This document shows positions 39,174 through 52,596 of a stretch of DNA of 64,000 nt, piece by piece. The number at the start of each line of letters is the position of its first letter. Positions within the stretch are counted from its first letter, which is position 1. Source of the DNA: Halopseudomonas pelagia (GTDB taxonomy: Bacteria; Pseudomonadota; Gammaproteobacteria; Pseudomonadales; Pseudomonadaceae); the NCBI RefSeq assembly GCF_009497895.1, contig NZ_CP033116.1, positions 4,340,001 to 4,404,000 of the forward strand. The letters are read 5' to 3'. Both the position numbers and the translations under genes were made by a program. Under the pieces are notes generated by a model that was not told the DNA's origin, did not search any database, and saw nothing but the letters and a program-made list of their open reading frames with translations.

Positions 39174-39793
39174 TATTGGCCCCCTGCTTCGTTGTAGCGA
39201 TAGGTTTTCGCGAGAATATCCATTTTCAACAGATCCGGATTGCCCTCGGTAACCGGAACAATATCGAAATCATGCAGTGTAACGATGCGCGGCAGACCTG
39301 AGACGCTGCTGACAAATGTGGCGATATCGTGATAACTGCCCTGCACTACGATCTTTATCGGCAGCTCAATATAAAACTGCTGCGCCGACTCCGGCTGCAA
39401 AGTGATCGACTCGAACTCCAGACCACTGTTAAGGCCCATCTGGGTAATATCTTCAAGCAGACCGGGCACTTCAGTGTCGCTGGGCAACTGCTTCAACAGG
39501 GCACCGAAGCGCTCTTCGATTTCAACCAACTGTTCCTTGTAGGCTTCCAGATTGGCCGCCCGAAAAGATTTATCGGTAAAGTCTTTGCGCAAAGCCACTT
39601 CTCTGGCTTCGGTCTGCTCCAGACTGGCCTTCATATCTTTCAAATGAAAGTGATAGCCAGCGAACAAAAGGGCGATGAACAGGAGCAGGCCGACGATAAA
39701 CTTTAACGCCCCAGGCCAGACTCCGACATTGTTGAAGTCGATATTATTGATATCGATCTTGCGAAAACTATCCTTGATTTGAGACATACTCAT
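39173..39793 (-). CDS. pilO: Type IV pilus assembly protein PilO
   Basis: Bitopic inner-membrane protein forming a heterodimer with PilN. 206 residues: a short cytoplasmic N-terminus, a transmembrane helix (LKFIVGLLLFIALLFAGYHF, about 30-49), a coiled coil (about 55-95) and a ferredoxin-like periplasmic domain (FYIELPIKIVVQGSYHDIATFVSSVSGLPRIVTLHDF). It overlaps pilN by 4 bp and pilP by 1 bp. Confidence 0.96.
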   Translation of the reverse strand: MSMSQIKDSFRKIDINNIDFNNVGVWPGALKFIVGLLLFIALLFAGYHFHLKDMKASLEQTEAREVALRKDFTDKSFRAANLEAYKEQLVEIEERFGALLKQLPSDTEVPGLLEDITQMGLNSGLEFESITLQPESAQQFYIELPIKIVVQGSYHDIATFVSSVSGLPRIVTLHDFDIVPVTEGNPDLLKMDILAKTYRYNEAGGQ

Positions 39794-40364
39794 TGCTGCT
39801 GCGCTCCCTCAGCAGAAGCCTTCGGCTCAGTCTGACGGACTGAGAGCTCGAAAACGTTAGCCTGATCAACGCCGCCCGAGGTAACCGCGCGCACCGCAGT
39901 CAGGTTCGGCGAAGTCATCCATTCAGAGGCATCCATCTGACGCATCAGATTGGAAACCCGGCTGTTGGATTCGGCACCACCTTTGATATTGACGGTCGAG
40001 CCACGCATATTGACCGAGGTGAAGAACACGCCATCTGGCAAGGTCCGCGCCATCTCGTCAAATACCCGAACGATGATTGGACGATTACCCTGCAGATCCT
40101 GAATGATCTTCATGCGGTCAAGCAGTTGCGTGCGTCGCGCTTGCAGCTGTTCGATCTCCTTGATGCGCGCTTCCAGCAGCGTGATTTCGTCCTGCAGGAA
40201 TTTATTACGCGCGTTCTGATGATCAATTTTGCCGGCGTAAAAGCGGTCGCCGAGGAACACCAGTGCACCCGCCACTATCACGATCAAGGCCAGAATGGTC
40301 AGAAACTCTTTCTTGCGCTCTTCCCTGAGCTGCTCGCGCCAGGGTAATAGGTTAATGCGAGCCA

Positions 40365-40365
<1 letters not shown>
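39790..40365 (-). CDS. pilN: Type IV pilus assembly protein PilN
   Basis: Bitopic inner-membrane protein of 191 residues. The conserved cytoplasmic N-terminus ARINLLPWREQLREERKKEF is the peptide that docks into PilM. One transmembrane helix follows (LTILALIVIVAGALVFLGDRFY), then a coiled coil and a periplasmic ferredoxin-like domain (LPDGVFFTSVNMRGSTVNIKGGAESNSRVSNLMRQM). It is head-to-tail with pilM, sharing one base. Confidence 0.96.
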
Positions 40366-41456
<1,091 letters not shown>

Positions 41457-41535
41457 TTACGGACGGTTTATGTTTTCCTACATTAAATAACAGTCCTTGT
41501 ACAAGCGCAAATAGCTAAAACAAAAAAAATGCGCT

Positions 41536-41541
41536 TATAAT
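41536..41541 (+). promoter_or_regulatory. -10 element of the ponA promoter
   Basis: A perfect TATAAT within the A/T-rich divergent region (41430-41614). It overlaps an upstream in-frame ATG at 41540, which supports the internal ponA start at 41615. The -35 is poor; no clear TTGACA is present at 16-18 bp. Confidence 0.45.
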
Positions 41542-41614
41542 GCAGACTGTTAACCCGTTCTCATCGCACCACACAGCTAACCAATTCATTTGTCAGGGAA
41601 TTTGCCTGTCCCTT

Positions 41615-44026
41615 ATGCGCTTTCTAAAAATTCTATTCTGGTCTCTACTCGCCCTGATAAGCGCCCCAATCATGGGCCTTACCGCTATTGCGCTGTATCT
41701 GAGCCCCGGCTTGCCGGACGTTGAAACGCTGCGCGATGTGCAATTGCAGACGCCGTTGCGGATATATAGCACAGATAGCAAATTGATAGCAGAATTCGGT
41801 GAAATGCGCCGCATACCTATCAGTTACGGCCAAGTGCCGGAAAACTTTATTAATGCAATTCTCGCAGCCGAGGATGACAACTTCCTCAATCACCACGGTG
41901 TGGACCCCATGGGCTTGCTGCGCGCCGTTACCGAGCTAGTACAAACCGGGAGTATTCAAACCGGCGGTAGCACCATCACCATGCAGGTGGCAAAAAATTA
42001 TTTTCTGACCAGCGACAGGGTCTTTTCTCGCAAACTCAACGAGATACTCCTGGCACTGCAAATCGAGCGATCACTTAACAAGCGCGAGATTTTCGAACTC
42101 TACGTCAACAAGATCTATCTCGGCAACAGAGCTTACGGCATAGAAGCTGCCGCTCAGGTTTATTACGGCACCTCGATAGATCAACTGCCACTCTCCGACC
42201 TGGCCATGATCGCCGGTCTGCCCAAGGCGCCGTCACGCTACAACCCGATCTCCAACCCCGAACGCACGTTGTTGCGCCGCGACTGGATCCTGGGTCGTAT
42301 GCTGAGTCTGGGATATATAGACCAGGCCGAGTATGACGAAGCCGTTGCCAGCCCGATCACGGCTACCAACCATGGCTCCAATCCCGAGCTGGAAGCGCCC
42401 TATGTGGCCGAGATGGCACGCCTGGAAATGCTCAGCAAGTTCGGCGACAAGGCCTATACCAATGGCTATCACGTGTACACCACAGTCGATAGCGAGCTGC
42501 AGACGTTAGCCAACGTATCACTGCGCACCGGTCTGATGAGTTACGACCAGCGCCATGGTTACCGTGGTCCCGAAGCGCGGCACCCGGACAGCAAGCCTGA
42601 CGAGTGGCCAGAACTGTTGAAGGATTACCGCGGCCTGGGTGGCCTGCTGCCGGCAATGGTAACCGGCGTGGCCGATGACAAGGTGACGCTGCTGCTGCGT
42701 GGCGGAGCGCTGGGCGAAATCACCTGGGAAGCGATGCGCTGGGCTCGCCCCCACCTCAATGCCAACAGTATGGGACCCAACCCGAATAAACCCGCAGATG
42801 TATTGGCAGTGGGCGATATTGTTCGGGTAGTACCGGTCGAAGGCATCCAGTTTCGCCTCACCCAGGTACCCGAAGCCCAGAGTGCGCTGATTTCCATCTC
42901 GCCGCAGGATGGCGCGATTCAGGCTCTGATCGGCGGCTTCTCTTTCGTTGAAAGCAATTACAACCGGGTTACTCAAGCACGCCGCCAACCCGGATCGAGC
43001 TTCAAGCCCTTCCTCTATGCCGCCGCGCTTGATAACGGTTACAGCCCGGCAAGCATGGTCAATGATGCACCACTGGTGTTCTTCGATGACTATCTGGATT
43101 CTGCCTGGCGGCCACAAAACTCTGGCGGTGATTTCCTCGGTCCGATACGCCTTAGAGAAGCCTTGTATCGCTCGCGCAACCTGGTGTCCATCCGCTTGAT
43201 GCAGGACCTGGGGGTAGACAAAGCTCTCAGTTATATCGAGCGCTTCGGCTTTAGCCGCTCGGACCTGCCACGTAATCTGTCTGCCTCGTTGGGCACGCCC
43301 GAACTGACACCGCTGCAGATCGCCCAGGGCTACACCGTCATCGCCAACGGCGGCTACGCCGTCAAGCCCTACCTGATAGAGCGGATCGAGGATTATAACG
43401 GACAGATCCTGGAGGTCACCGCCGCTGCAGTGACGCCAGCAGCCCGTGAACGCCATGAGGAACGGTTATCTCATTACGCTCAGGCGGCCAATTTTACCGA
43501 TGCCGATTTCACCATTCCAGAGCTGCCCATCGCGGAGGAAGTAGTCGACCCACGCACGACCTATCAGCTCACCAGCATGCTGCAGGACGTCATTACCCGC
43601 GGTACGGCAGTACGAGCAAGAGCGCTTCAGCGCAAGGACCTGGCTGGGAAAACAGGCACCACCAACGATCAGAAAGACGCCTGGTTTGCTGGATATAACG
43701 GTGATTTCGTCACCGTCGCCTGGGTTGGTTTCGACCAGCCAAGTACGCTTGGCCGCCGCGAGTACGGCGGCACCGCTGCGCTGCCGATCTGGATGGATTT
43801 TATGGCTGGCGCACTGGATGGCAGACCTGAGCACAGTCAACCCATCCCCGAAGGGCTGACCAGCGTACGCATAGACCCGGCCACTGGTCGCACCTCACGG
43901 CCCGGTGCCTCTGACGGTTTCTTTGAGATATTCAAGGAAGAGGACGCGCCTCCGGCCTGGGACGAAATTGAAAGCGGCGCCTATCCGTCCGGCGGCAGCG
44001 ACTCACTGCCCCAAGGCTTGTTCTAA
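41615..44026 (+). CDS. ponA: Penicillin-binding protein 1A (bifunctional transglycosylase/transpeptidase)
   Basis: Class A PBP polymerising and cross-linking peptidoglycan at the inner membrane. 803 residues: an N-terminal transmembrane helix (MRFLKILFWSLLALISAPIMGL), the GT51 glycosyltransferase domain with EDDNFLNHHGVD (catalytic Glu), GGSTITMQVAKNYFL and NKIYLGNRAYGIEAAAQVYYG. An OB-type insert is followed by the transpeptidase with the serine motif RQPGSSFKPF, SRN (YRSRNLVS) and KTGTT. I chose the ATG at 41615 by homology and because the -10 lies downstream of the earlier in-frame ATG. Divergent from pilM, as in Pseudomonas. Confidence 0.96.
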   Translation: MRFLKILFWSLLALISAPIMGLTAIALYLSPGLPDVETLRDVQLQTPLRIYSTDSKLIAEFGEMRRIPISYGQVPENFINAILAAEDDNFLNHHGVDPMGLLRAVTELVQTGSIQTGGSTITMQVAKNYFLTSDRVFSRKLNEILLALQIERSLNKREIFELYVNKIYLGNRAYGIEAAAQVYYGTSIDQLPLSDLAMIAGLPKAPSRYNPISNPERTLLRRDWILGRMLSLGYIDQAEYDEAVASPITATNHGSNPELEAPYVAEMARLEMLSKFGDKAYTNGYHVYTTVDSELQTLANVSLRTGLMSYDQRHGYRGPEARHPDSKPDEWPELLKDYRGLGGLLPAMVTGVADDKVTLLLRGGALGEITWEAMRWARPHLNANSMGPNPNKPADVLAVGDIVRVVPVEGIQFRLTQVPEAQSALISISPQDGAIQALIGGFSFVESNYNRVTQARRQPGSSFKPFLYAAALDNGYSPASMVNDAPLVFFDDYLDSAWRPQNSGGDFLGPIRLREALYRSRNLVSIRLMQDLGVDKALSYIERFGFSRSDLPRNLSASLGTPELTPLQIAQGYTVIANGGYAVKPYLIERIEDYNGQILEVTAAAVTPAARERHEERLSHYAQAANFTDADFTIPELPIAEEVVDPRTTYQLTSMLQDVITRGTAVRARALQRKDLAGKTGTTNDQKDAWFAGYNGDFVTVAWVGFDQPSTLGRREYGGTAALPIWMDFMAGALDGRPEHSQPIPEGLTSVRIDPATGRTSRPGASDGFFEIFKEEDAPPAWDEIESGAYPSGGSDSLPQGLF

Positions 44027-44038
44027 CAACATTACAAG

Positions 44039-44074
44039 GCCTGGTCGAGCGAGCGTGCGCCTGCTCGACCAGGC
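44039..44074 (+). terminator. Long hairpin after ponA
   Basis: Perfect 12-bp inverted repeat GCCTGGTCGAGC / GCTCGACCAGGC with a 12-nt loop, 13 bp past the ponA stop. There is no T run, so it is either a weak terminator or a 3'-end stabiliser. The remaining 180 bp to the next gene hold no ORF; a small hairpin AGACG/CGTCT is also present. Confidence 0.5.
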
Positions 44075-44258
44075 GTCCCACCTCAAGCATGCTCTGACCT
44101 GCAGCCGCTGGTTACAGGCAATCCATTCGGTCAGACGATAACGTCTTATTCCTTTCACTCATGTCTCTCTGCTAAACCAGCACCCATTGCAATAAAGCCG
44201 TAGGATTTCCCTTATCGGAAACAAATGATCGGTAAAAAAACAATATCAGGTGTCCGCC

Positions 44259-45949
<1,691 letters not shown>

Positions 45950-45950
<1 letters not shown>

Positions 45951-48900
45951 TGACCTTCAAGAAAATAATGATCGCCAACCGTGGCGAAATTGCCATCCGT
46001 CTGGCCCGCGCCGCCGCCGAGCTGGAGATGCTCAGCGTGGCGGTATTTGCCGAAGACGACGCCCAGTCCCTGCATGTGCGCAAGGCCGATCAGGCCGTCG
46101 CGCTCACAGGCCGTGGTGCCAGTGCCTACCTGGATGCCGAACAACTGGTCCGGCTGGCGCAAGAGCATCAATGCGATGCAATTCATCCGGGCTACGGCTT
46201 CCTCAGCGAGAACGCGCGCTTTGCCAGACTCTGCGATGAAGCCGGCATTACTTTTATCGGCCCGGCGGCGAGCGTACTGGAGACCTTCGGCGACAAGGCC
46301 AGCGCCCGGCGGTTGGCGCTGGAGCACAACGTGCCACTGGTACAGGGCACCAACCAGAGTACCAGCCTGGAGCAGGCGCGAGCCTTTATGCTGAAGCTAG
46401 GCGCCGGTAGCGCCATCATGCTCAAAGCACTGGCTGGCGGCGGCGGACGCGGGATGCGCGCGGTGCTGGATATCGCTGATCTGGAACAGGCTTTTGCCCG
46501 CTGCAGCTCCGAAGCCAAGGCGGCCTTTGGCAGTGGCGAGCTCTATGCCGAACGGCTGATTCGCAATGCGCGGCATATCGAAGTGCAGATCATCGGCGAT
46601 GGCCAGCAGGTCAGTCATCTGTGGGAACGCGACTGTACCCTGCAGCGGCGCAATCAAAAGCTGCTTGAAATTGCCCCAGCACCCGGCCTGGACCCCGCAC
46701 TGCGCCAGCGCATGCTGGAAGCCGCGATCAAACTGACCGCTGCGGTGGCCTACCGCGGACTCTGCACCGTGGAATTCCTGCTGGACGAGGACACCGGCGA
46801 CTTCGTTTTTATGGAGGCCAACCCGCGTATCCAGGTTGAGCATACCGTGACCGAGGCCGTGACCGGCATCGATCTGGCACAGACGCAAATCCGTCTGGCT
46901 GCCGGTGCCAGCCTTGAAGAGCTGGGACTTACCCAAGGACAGATCCCTGCCGCCCAAGGCTACGCCGTGCAGCTACGGATCAATCTGGAGAGTATGGGCA
47001 GCGATGGCAGCGCCAAGCCGGCTGGCGGCACCCTGAGCGCCTATGAGCCACCTAGCGGCCCTGGAGTCCGGGTCGATGGCTATGGCTACAGTGGCTACAC
47101 CACCAGCCCGAGCTTTGATTCACTGCTGGCCAAACTGATCGTGCATGCCAACGCCGACTACCAGGCAGTGCTGCGCCGCGCTTATCGAGCACTCTGTGAA
47201 TTCCGCCTGGAAGGCGTCAGCAGCAACCTGCATTTTCTGCAGAATCTGCTCGCCCACCCGCAGGTGCAGAACAATCAGGTGACCACCGGCTTTATTGAAA
47301 GCCATGCCGGGGAGTTGATCGCCGCTCGCGCCAGCGAGAACAAGCAGGCCCACCCGCATCTGTATTTTCAACACGCAGGTCATGCCCTGTCATCGCCAGC
47401 AGCGGCAGTGGATGCGCCGGCCGGTACTGAGCCACTGAACGCCCCGGTGCAGGGCGTACTGATCAGCCTCGACGTGCAAACCGGTGACAGCATCGCTGTG
47501 GGTCAGCAAGTCGCGGTAATGGAAGCGATGAAGATGGAATTCGTGGTCAAGTCCGAGCGTAGCGGTATCGTCCGCGTGCTTGCCTGCGCTCCTGGCGACA
47601 ACCTGTTCGAAGGCAATCCGCTGCTGTTCCTTGAGCCTGCCGAGGTTGAAGGTGGCGACGCGCTGAATGAGGAGCAGGTGGATATCGCCCATATCCGCGC
47701 CGACCTGGCCGAACTGCTGGAGCTGCACGCCAATCTGACCGATGAGCGCCGACCTGACGCGGTAGCCAAACGCCGTAAAACCGGCCAGCGTACCGCCCGC
47801 GAGAACCTGGTGGACCTGCTCGACGAAGGCAGCTTTATGGAATACGGCGGCCTGGCGCTGGCCGCGCAGCGCACCCGTCGCAGCCACGCGGATCTACTGA
47901 AAATGAGCCCGGCGGACGGGCTGATTACCGGCATCGGTACGGTAAATGCCGAGCTGTTCGGCGCCGAAGCCGCGCGCTGCATGGCGATGAGTTACGACTA
48001 CACGGTATTCGCCGGCACCCAGGGCGCAATGAACCACAAGAAGACCGACCGCATGCTCGAGCTGGCCGAGCAGTGGCGCCTGCCGCTGGTGTTCTTTACC
48101 GAAGGCGGCGGCGGCCGGCCAGGTGACATCGACAAGGTCGGCGTAGCCGGACTCGACTGCACCACATTCATGCGCATGGCGCGCCTCAGCGGTAAGGTAC
48201 CGCTGGTGGGCGTGGTATCCGGCCGCTGCTTTGCCGGTAACGCCGCCCTGCTCGGCTGCTGCGACGTGATCATTGCCACCGAGAACGCCACCGTGGGCAT
48301 GGCCGGCCCGGCGATGATCGAAGGCGGCGGCCTGGGCAGTTACTCGCCCGAGCAGGTGGGTCCGATGAGCATGCATGGGCCCAATGGTGTGATCGACGTG
48401 TTGGTCAAGGACGAAGCCGAAGCCACTCGCGTGGCCAAGCAATATCTGGCGTATTTCCAGGGTGACCTGGTTGGCGGCGACTGTACGGATCAGCGCAAAC
48501 TGCGCCATCTGATTCCGGAAAACCGCCTGCGCGTTTACGACATCCGCGAAGTCATTGAAACGCTGGCTGACACTGGCTCAGTACTGGAGCTGCGTCGGAA
48601 GTTCGCGCCGGGGCTGATCACTGCGCTGATCCGGATCAACGGCAAGGTCTTCGGTTTGATAGCGAACAATCCCATGCATCTGGGCGGTGCCATTGATGCC
48701 GTGGCCGGCGACAAGGCCGCACGCTTTATGCAACTGTGCCAGGCACATGGCCTGCCGATGGTCTCGCTGTGCGACACCCCCGGTTTCATGGTCGGACCGG
48801 AGTCCGAGCGCCAGGCAACGGTGCGTCACGTGTCGCGCATGTTCGTCACCGCGGCGAGCTTGAAAATACCCTTCTTCACCGTGGTGCTGCGCAAGGGCTA

Positions 48901-49246
48901 CGGCCTGGGTGCCCAGGCGATGGCGGCGGGCAGCTTTATGGCGCCGATGTTTACCATTGGCTGGCCGAGCAGCGAGTTTGGTGCGATGGGGCTGGAGGGA
49001 GCGGTCAGACTGGGCTATGCCAAGGAGCTGGCGGCCATCGAAGATGAAGGCGAACGTCAGGCTCAATTCGACAAGCTGGTTGCCGAACTCTATCGTCGCG
49101 GCAAGGGCGTGAGCATGGCCAGTTTCCTGGAAATCGACGCGGTTATCGACCCGATGGAAACCCGCGACTGGCTATTGCGCGGCCTCAGCTCCGCGCCGCC
49201 GGAATCCTTGACCAAGGGTACCCGACCATTCGTCGATACCTGGTAG
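45950..49246 (+). CDS. Single-chain biotin-dependent acyl-CoA carboxylase (BC-BCCP-CT fusion)
   Basis: A 1098-residue fusion of the three functions of an acyl-CoA carboxylase. Biotin carboxylase occupies residues about 1-450 (KKIMIANRGEIAIRLARAA, HPGYGFLSENARFA, GGGGRGMR, MEANPRIQVEHTVTE). The biotinyl domain follows, with EAMKMEF and biotin-acceptor Lys528. Carboxyltransferase of the methylmalonyl/propionyl type spans about 590-1095 (TEGGGGRPGDIDK, GRCFAGNAALLGCCDVIIATENATVGMAGPAMIEGGGLG, CDTPGFMVGPE, RKGYGLGAQAMAAGSFMAP). The usual two-subunit AccA3/AccD5-type enzymes are here one chain, like the bacterial long-chain acyl-CoA carboxylases. Coupled by a 4-bp overlap to the ligase gene. Substrate chain length is not determinable; this is probably not the housekeeping acetyl-CoA carboxylase. 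Confidence 0.93.
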
Positions 49247-49274
49247 CGTAAAGCGAGCGGCGCGGATTTTGCTG

Positions 49275-50924
49275 TTAAAGCGAGTCCAGAGCGATCACCC
49301 GATCTGCTTTGGGCAACAAGGCCGCATCATGACCCAGAAACAGCGCCGTTCTGCCCTCTAGCCAGGGCTCCAGGCGCTGACTGACTCGCTCACGCGTGAC
49401 CGCATCCAGGCCGCTGAAGGGCTCATCCAGAATCACCAGCGGCGCGTCCTTGAGCAATACGCGAGCCAAGGCCAGGCGCCGCCCTTCGCCACCGGACAGC
49501 TGTTTACCCGACTCACCGACCCAGGTGTTGATACCTGCCGGTAGGGCACTGACCAGCTCGGCGAGATCGACCATTTCCAGCACCTGCCAAAGCTGCTGGT
49601 TGGTGGCTGCCGGATTGGCCAGCAACAGGTTGGCGGCAATGCTGTCATGCAGCAATTCGGTGTGCTGGGTCAGATAGCCGATCTGCGCTCGCCATTCGCT
49701 CAGCGACAACTGCTTCAACGGGGTGGCCGCCAGCATCAATTGCCCGGCATCAGGATCGATCAGCCGCGCCGCCAACGCGGCCAGGGTTGATTTACCGCTA
49801 CCGGATGGACCGATTATCGCCAGCCGCTTACCCGCCGCCAGGGTCAAATCCAGCTGCTGCAGTCCCGCGTACTTCACGCAGACATCCCGCCAGTGCAGCG
49901 TCAAATCTGCAGGCAAAGCCGCCGGCTGAGCCGGGTCCAGCAGCGCCGTACTCATCGCCGCCTGCTGATTCAAGCGTCTGGCCGCCGCGCGAGTACCGCC
50001 ATATTGCGCAAAGGCCGCCGGCAGCCCGGCAAACCCTTCGCTCAAGGCCATCAACGCCAGCGGAATCATCACCATGACTGGCCCCGACACCAGCCCGGCA
50101 ATATAGGCTTGAATGGTGCCAAACAGCCCCACCACCACTGCGCCCATTACCCCGAGCGTGGTCAGCGCCTGACCAAAGGCAATGCGACCCTGCAGCACCA
50201 GTTGATCGTCCAGCATCCGCTGGCTGGCTGACAGCAACTGCTGCCGATGTGAGCCCAGCGTGCCGGCGGCGGTCAGCTCGGCCAAACCCTGCAACTGCTC
50301 GACGGCCAGCACCCGTAGGCCGTCCAACTGCTCTACTCGGCGGGCGCTGTAATGCAAACCCAAGCGCGCCATCCCCAATGTCAGCGCCAACAGCAGTGCC
50401 AGCAGCAGAGCACCAATCAACAGCGCCAGTGATGCATGGAATATCGCAATCAACCCGCAGACCAGCACAACCCCCAGCAACGCCACCAGGGGTGGCGCCA
50501 GCAATCGCAGATACAGGGTGTCCAGAGTATCGATGTCGGCGGTCAGCCGATTCAGCCACTGCGCCGCGCGCAGCCGGCCGAGGGTCGCGCCGTCCAGCGC
50601 TGCCAGCGCCGCGAAGTGCTTACCGCGCAGATCCGCAAGCAGACTCAGCACGGTATTGTGATTAAACACCCGCTCAAAATAACGCGCGACGGTGCGCGTC
50701 AGAGCGAAGAAGCGAATGCCGCCGCCAGGCATATACACATCGAACATCACCCGTTGGCCCGCTGCCCACAACAGCGCTGTTACACCGGTGGCAGTAATAA
50801 ACCAGCCCGACAGCGCCAGCAGCCCGACAGCGCTAAACAGCGTCAAGGCCAGTAGCAACGCGCCAATCCACAAACGTGCGCGGCGCTGCATGATCAGATT
50901 CAGCCAGGGTTTGAGTTCAGACAT
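49275..50924 (-). CDS. cydC: Cysteine/glutathione ABC exporter subunit CydC
   Basis: Half of the heterodimeric CydDC ABC exporter that moves thiols to the periplasm and is needed for assembly of bd-type oxidases. 549 residues: six-helix ABC membrane domain (residues about 15-310) and nucleotide-binding domain with Walker A GPSGSGKST, signature LSGGEGRRLALARVLL and Walker B LVILDEPFSGLD. It overlaps cydD by 8 bp. Last gene of the cydABDC operon, convergent with the carboxylase with only 28 bp between. Confidence 0.94.
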   Translation of the reverse strand: MSELKPWLNLIMQRRARLWIGALLLALTLFSAVGLLALSGWFITATGVTALLWAAGQRVMFDVYMPGGGIRFFALTRTVARYFERVFNHNTVLSLLADLRGKHFAALAALDGATLGRLRAAQWLNRLTADIDTLDTLYLRLLAPPLVALLGVVLVCGLIAIFHASLALLIGALLLALLLALTLGMARLGLHYSARRVEQLDGLRVLAVEQLQGLAELTAAGTLGSHRQQLLSASQRMLDDQLVLQGRIAFGQALTTLGVMGAVVVGLFGTIQAYIAGLVSGPVMVMIPLALMALSEGFAGLPAAFAQYGGTRAAARRLNQQAAMSTALLDPAQPAALPADLTLHWRDVCVKYAGLQQLDLTLAAGKRLAIIGPSGSGKSTLAALAARLIDPDAGQLMLAATPLKQLSLSEWRAQIGYLTQHTELLHDSIAANLLLANPAATNQQLWQVLEMVDLAELVSALPAGINTWVGESGKQLSGGEGRRLALARVLLKDAPLVILDEPFSGLDAVTRERVSQRLEPWLEGRTALFLGHDAALLPKADRVIALDSL

Positions 50925-52596
50925 GCGTCAGTCTCCCCTTGACCAGCTCGACACGGCGATCCGCCAACGCCATCAGCGCAGGGTGATGGGTCGCTATAAC
51001 CAGCGTTTTGCCACTGCCCGCCAACGCCCGCAACGCCTCTATCACTTCGGCTTCACTATGCTCATCAAGGCTGGCGGTGGGCTCGTCGAGCAATACCAGA
51101 TCGGCGTCAGACAACCAGACCCGCGCCAGCGCCAGGCGCTGCGCTTGCCCGCCGGACAGCCCGCGTCCGCCTTCGCCCAGCGGCGTATCCAGGCCAGCGG
51201 ATTGAGTTGCCAGCAAGGGGCCGAGCCCCACCGCCTCGATGGCGCGCAGCATGCCTGGCGAATCCGCCTGTGGCGCAGTCAGTCGCAGATTGTCGGCCCA
51301 ACTGCCTTGAATCAAAAAGGGCCGCTGCCCCAGCCAGGCAATCGGCTGCTTACCGGGTGAGCGTCGGAATAAACTGATCACACCCTCGTCGGGCTGTACA
51401 AAGCCGGCCAGGCAATGCAGCAGACTCGACTTGCCTGAGCCCGACGGTCCCACTAACGCCACAACCTGGCCAAGACCGATGTTTAAAGTGATCCGATCAA
51501 GCACGCGTCCGCGCCCAGGGTAAGCAAGCACCAGATTTTGTATAGAAAGTTTGTCAGCATCCGCGGTAGATGAGCGGTGCTCAGGCTGGATCAGGCTGGC
51601 CGATTCGTGCTGCAAAGCGGCCAGACCATCCGCCGCCGCCAGCGCCGCAGCCCGATCATGATAGGCCTGCGCCAGGCTGCGCAGCGGCTGAAAGAACTCC
51701 GGCGCCAGCAGCAGAATAAACAGACCGGAAAACAGCGTCAGTTCCGCTGCCGGCCCATACTGGATATAGCCGAGCAAACCAAAACCGATATACATGGCCG
51801 CCACGGCTATCGCCACCGAGGCAAAAAACTCAAGCACAGCCGACGAGAGAAAGGCCACGCGCAGGGTGCGCATGGTCACCGAGCGATAGCGCTCGGCCGC
51901 CTCCTGTACCGACAGGGTGGCCGCGCCGACCTGACCGAAAAGTTGCAAGCTGGTCAGGCTGCGCACCCGATCAAGAAAATGCCCAGCCAGTCGGCCGGCT
52001 TCGAGTACGTGTTGCTGGCTGACTTTCTCCGCACTCATGCCCACCAAGGCCATGAACAGCGGAATCAATGGCGCCGCGAATAGCAAAAACAGCGCCGCAA
52101 GCCAGTCGAGCCAGAACACCAACGCGAGTATTAGAAGCGGGGAAAGCAATGCCAGCCATTGCTGCGGAAGGTAGCGCGCGTAGTAACCGTCCAGCGCTTC
52201 CACCTGCTCGACCCATTGATTGGTCAGAGTCGCGCTGGAGCGATCTGCCAAACGCACCGGCCCCAAATCGGCCCAGCTACTGGCGATCTGCACCCGTGTC
52301 TGCTGGCGTACCTGGGCGCTGGCACGCTGACCACAACGTTCCTGGGCGCCCTGCGCCAGGGCGCGCAACAGAATGGCCAACGCCAAACCAGCACCCGGCC
52401 ATAGGAGATTGAAATAGGGCACCTGCGCGACCAGCAGGGCATGTACCAACCAGGCAATCAGGCCCATCTGCGCCATGACTGTTAGAGTATGCATAAACCC
52501 CAGCAGTACCGCAGCGTGCAACCAGGGCCGGACTGCCAGCCCCTGGAGCCGCAACCAGTTGCGGCTGCGGCGACCGGACTCAGTGATAGCCTTCAC
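50917..52596 (-). CDS. cydD: Cysteine/glutathione ABC exporter subunit CydD
   Basis: Partner of CydC. 559 residues: a membrane domain with VSQQHVLEAGRLAGHFLDRVRSLTSLQLFG of the coupling region, and an ATPase domain with Walker A GPSGSGKSSL, signature LSGGQAQRLALARVWL and Walker B LVLLDEPTASLDE. The start is GTG at 52596 with AAGG 9 nt upstream, overlapping the cydB end by 17 bp. No separate CydX-type small ORF fits between cydB and cydD. Confidence 0.94.
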   Translation of the reverse strand: MKAITESGRRSRNWLRLQGLAVRPWLHAAVLLGFMHTLTVMAQMGLIAWLVHALLVAQVPYFNLLWPGAGLALAILLRALAQGAQERCGQRASAQVRQQTRVQIASSWADLGPVRLADRSSATLTNQWVEQVEALDGYYARYLPQQWLALLSPLLILALVFWLDWLAALFLLFAAPLIPLFMALVGMSAEKVSQQHVLEAGRLAGHFLDRVRSLTSLQLFGQVGAATLSVQEAAERYRSVTMRTLRVAFLSSAVLEFFASVAIAVAAMYIGFGLLGYIQYGPAAELTLFSGLFILLLAPEFFQPLRSLAQAYHDRAAALAAADGLAALQHESASLIQPEHRSSTADADKLSIQNLVLAYPGRGRVLDRITLNIGLGQVVALVGPSGSGKSSLLHCLAGFVQPDEGVISLFRRSPGKQPIAWLGQRPFLIQGSWADNLRLTAPQADSPGMLRAIEAVGLGPLLATQSAGLDTPLGEGGRGLSGGQAQRLALARVWLSDADLVLLDEPTASLDEHSEAEVIEALRALAGSGKTLVIATHHPALMALADRRVELVKGRLTHV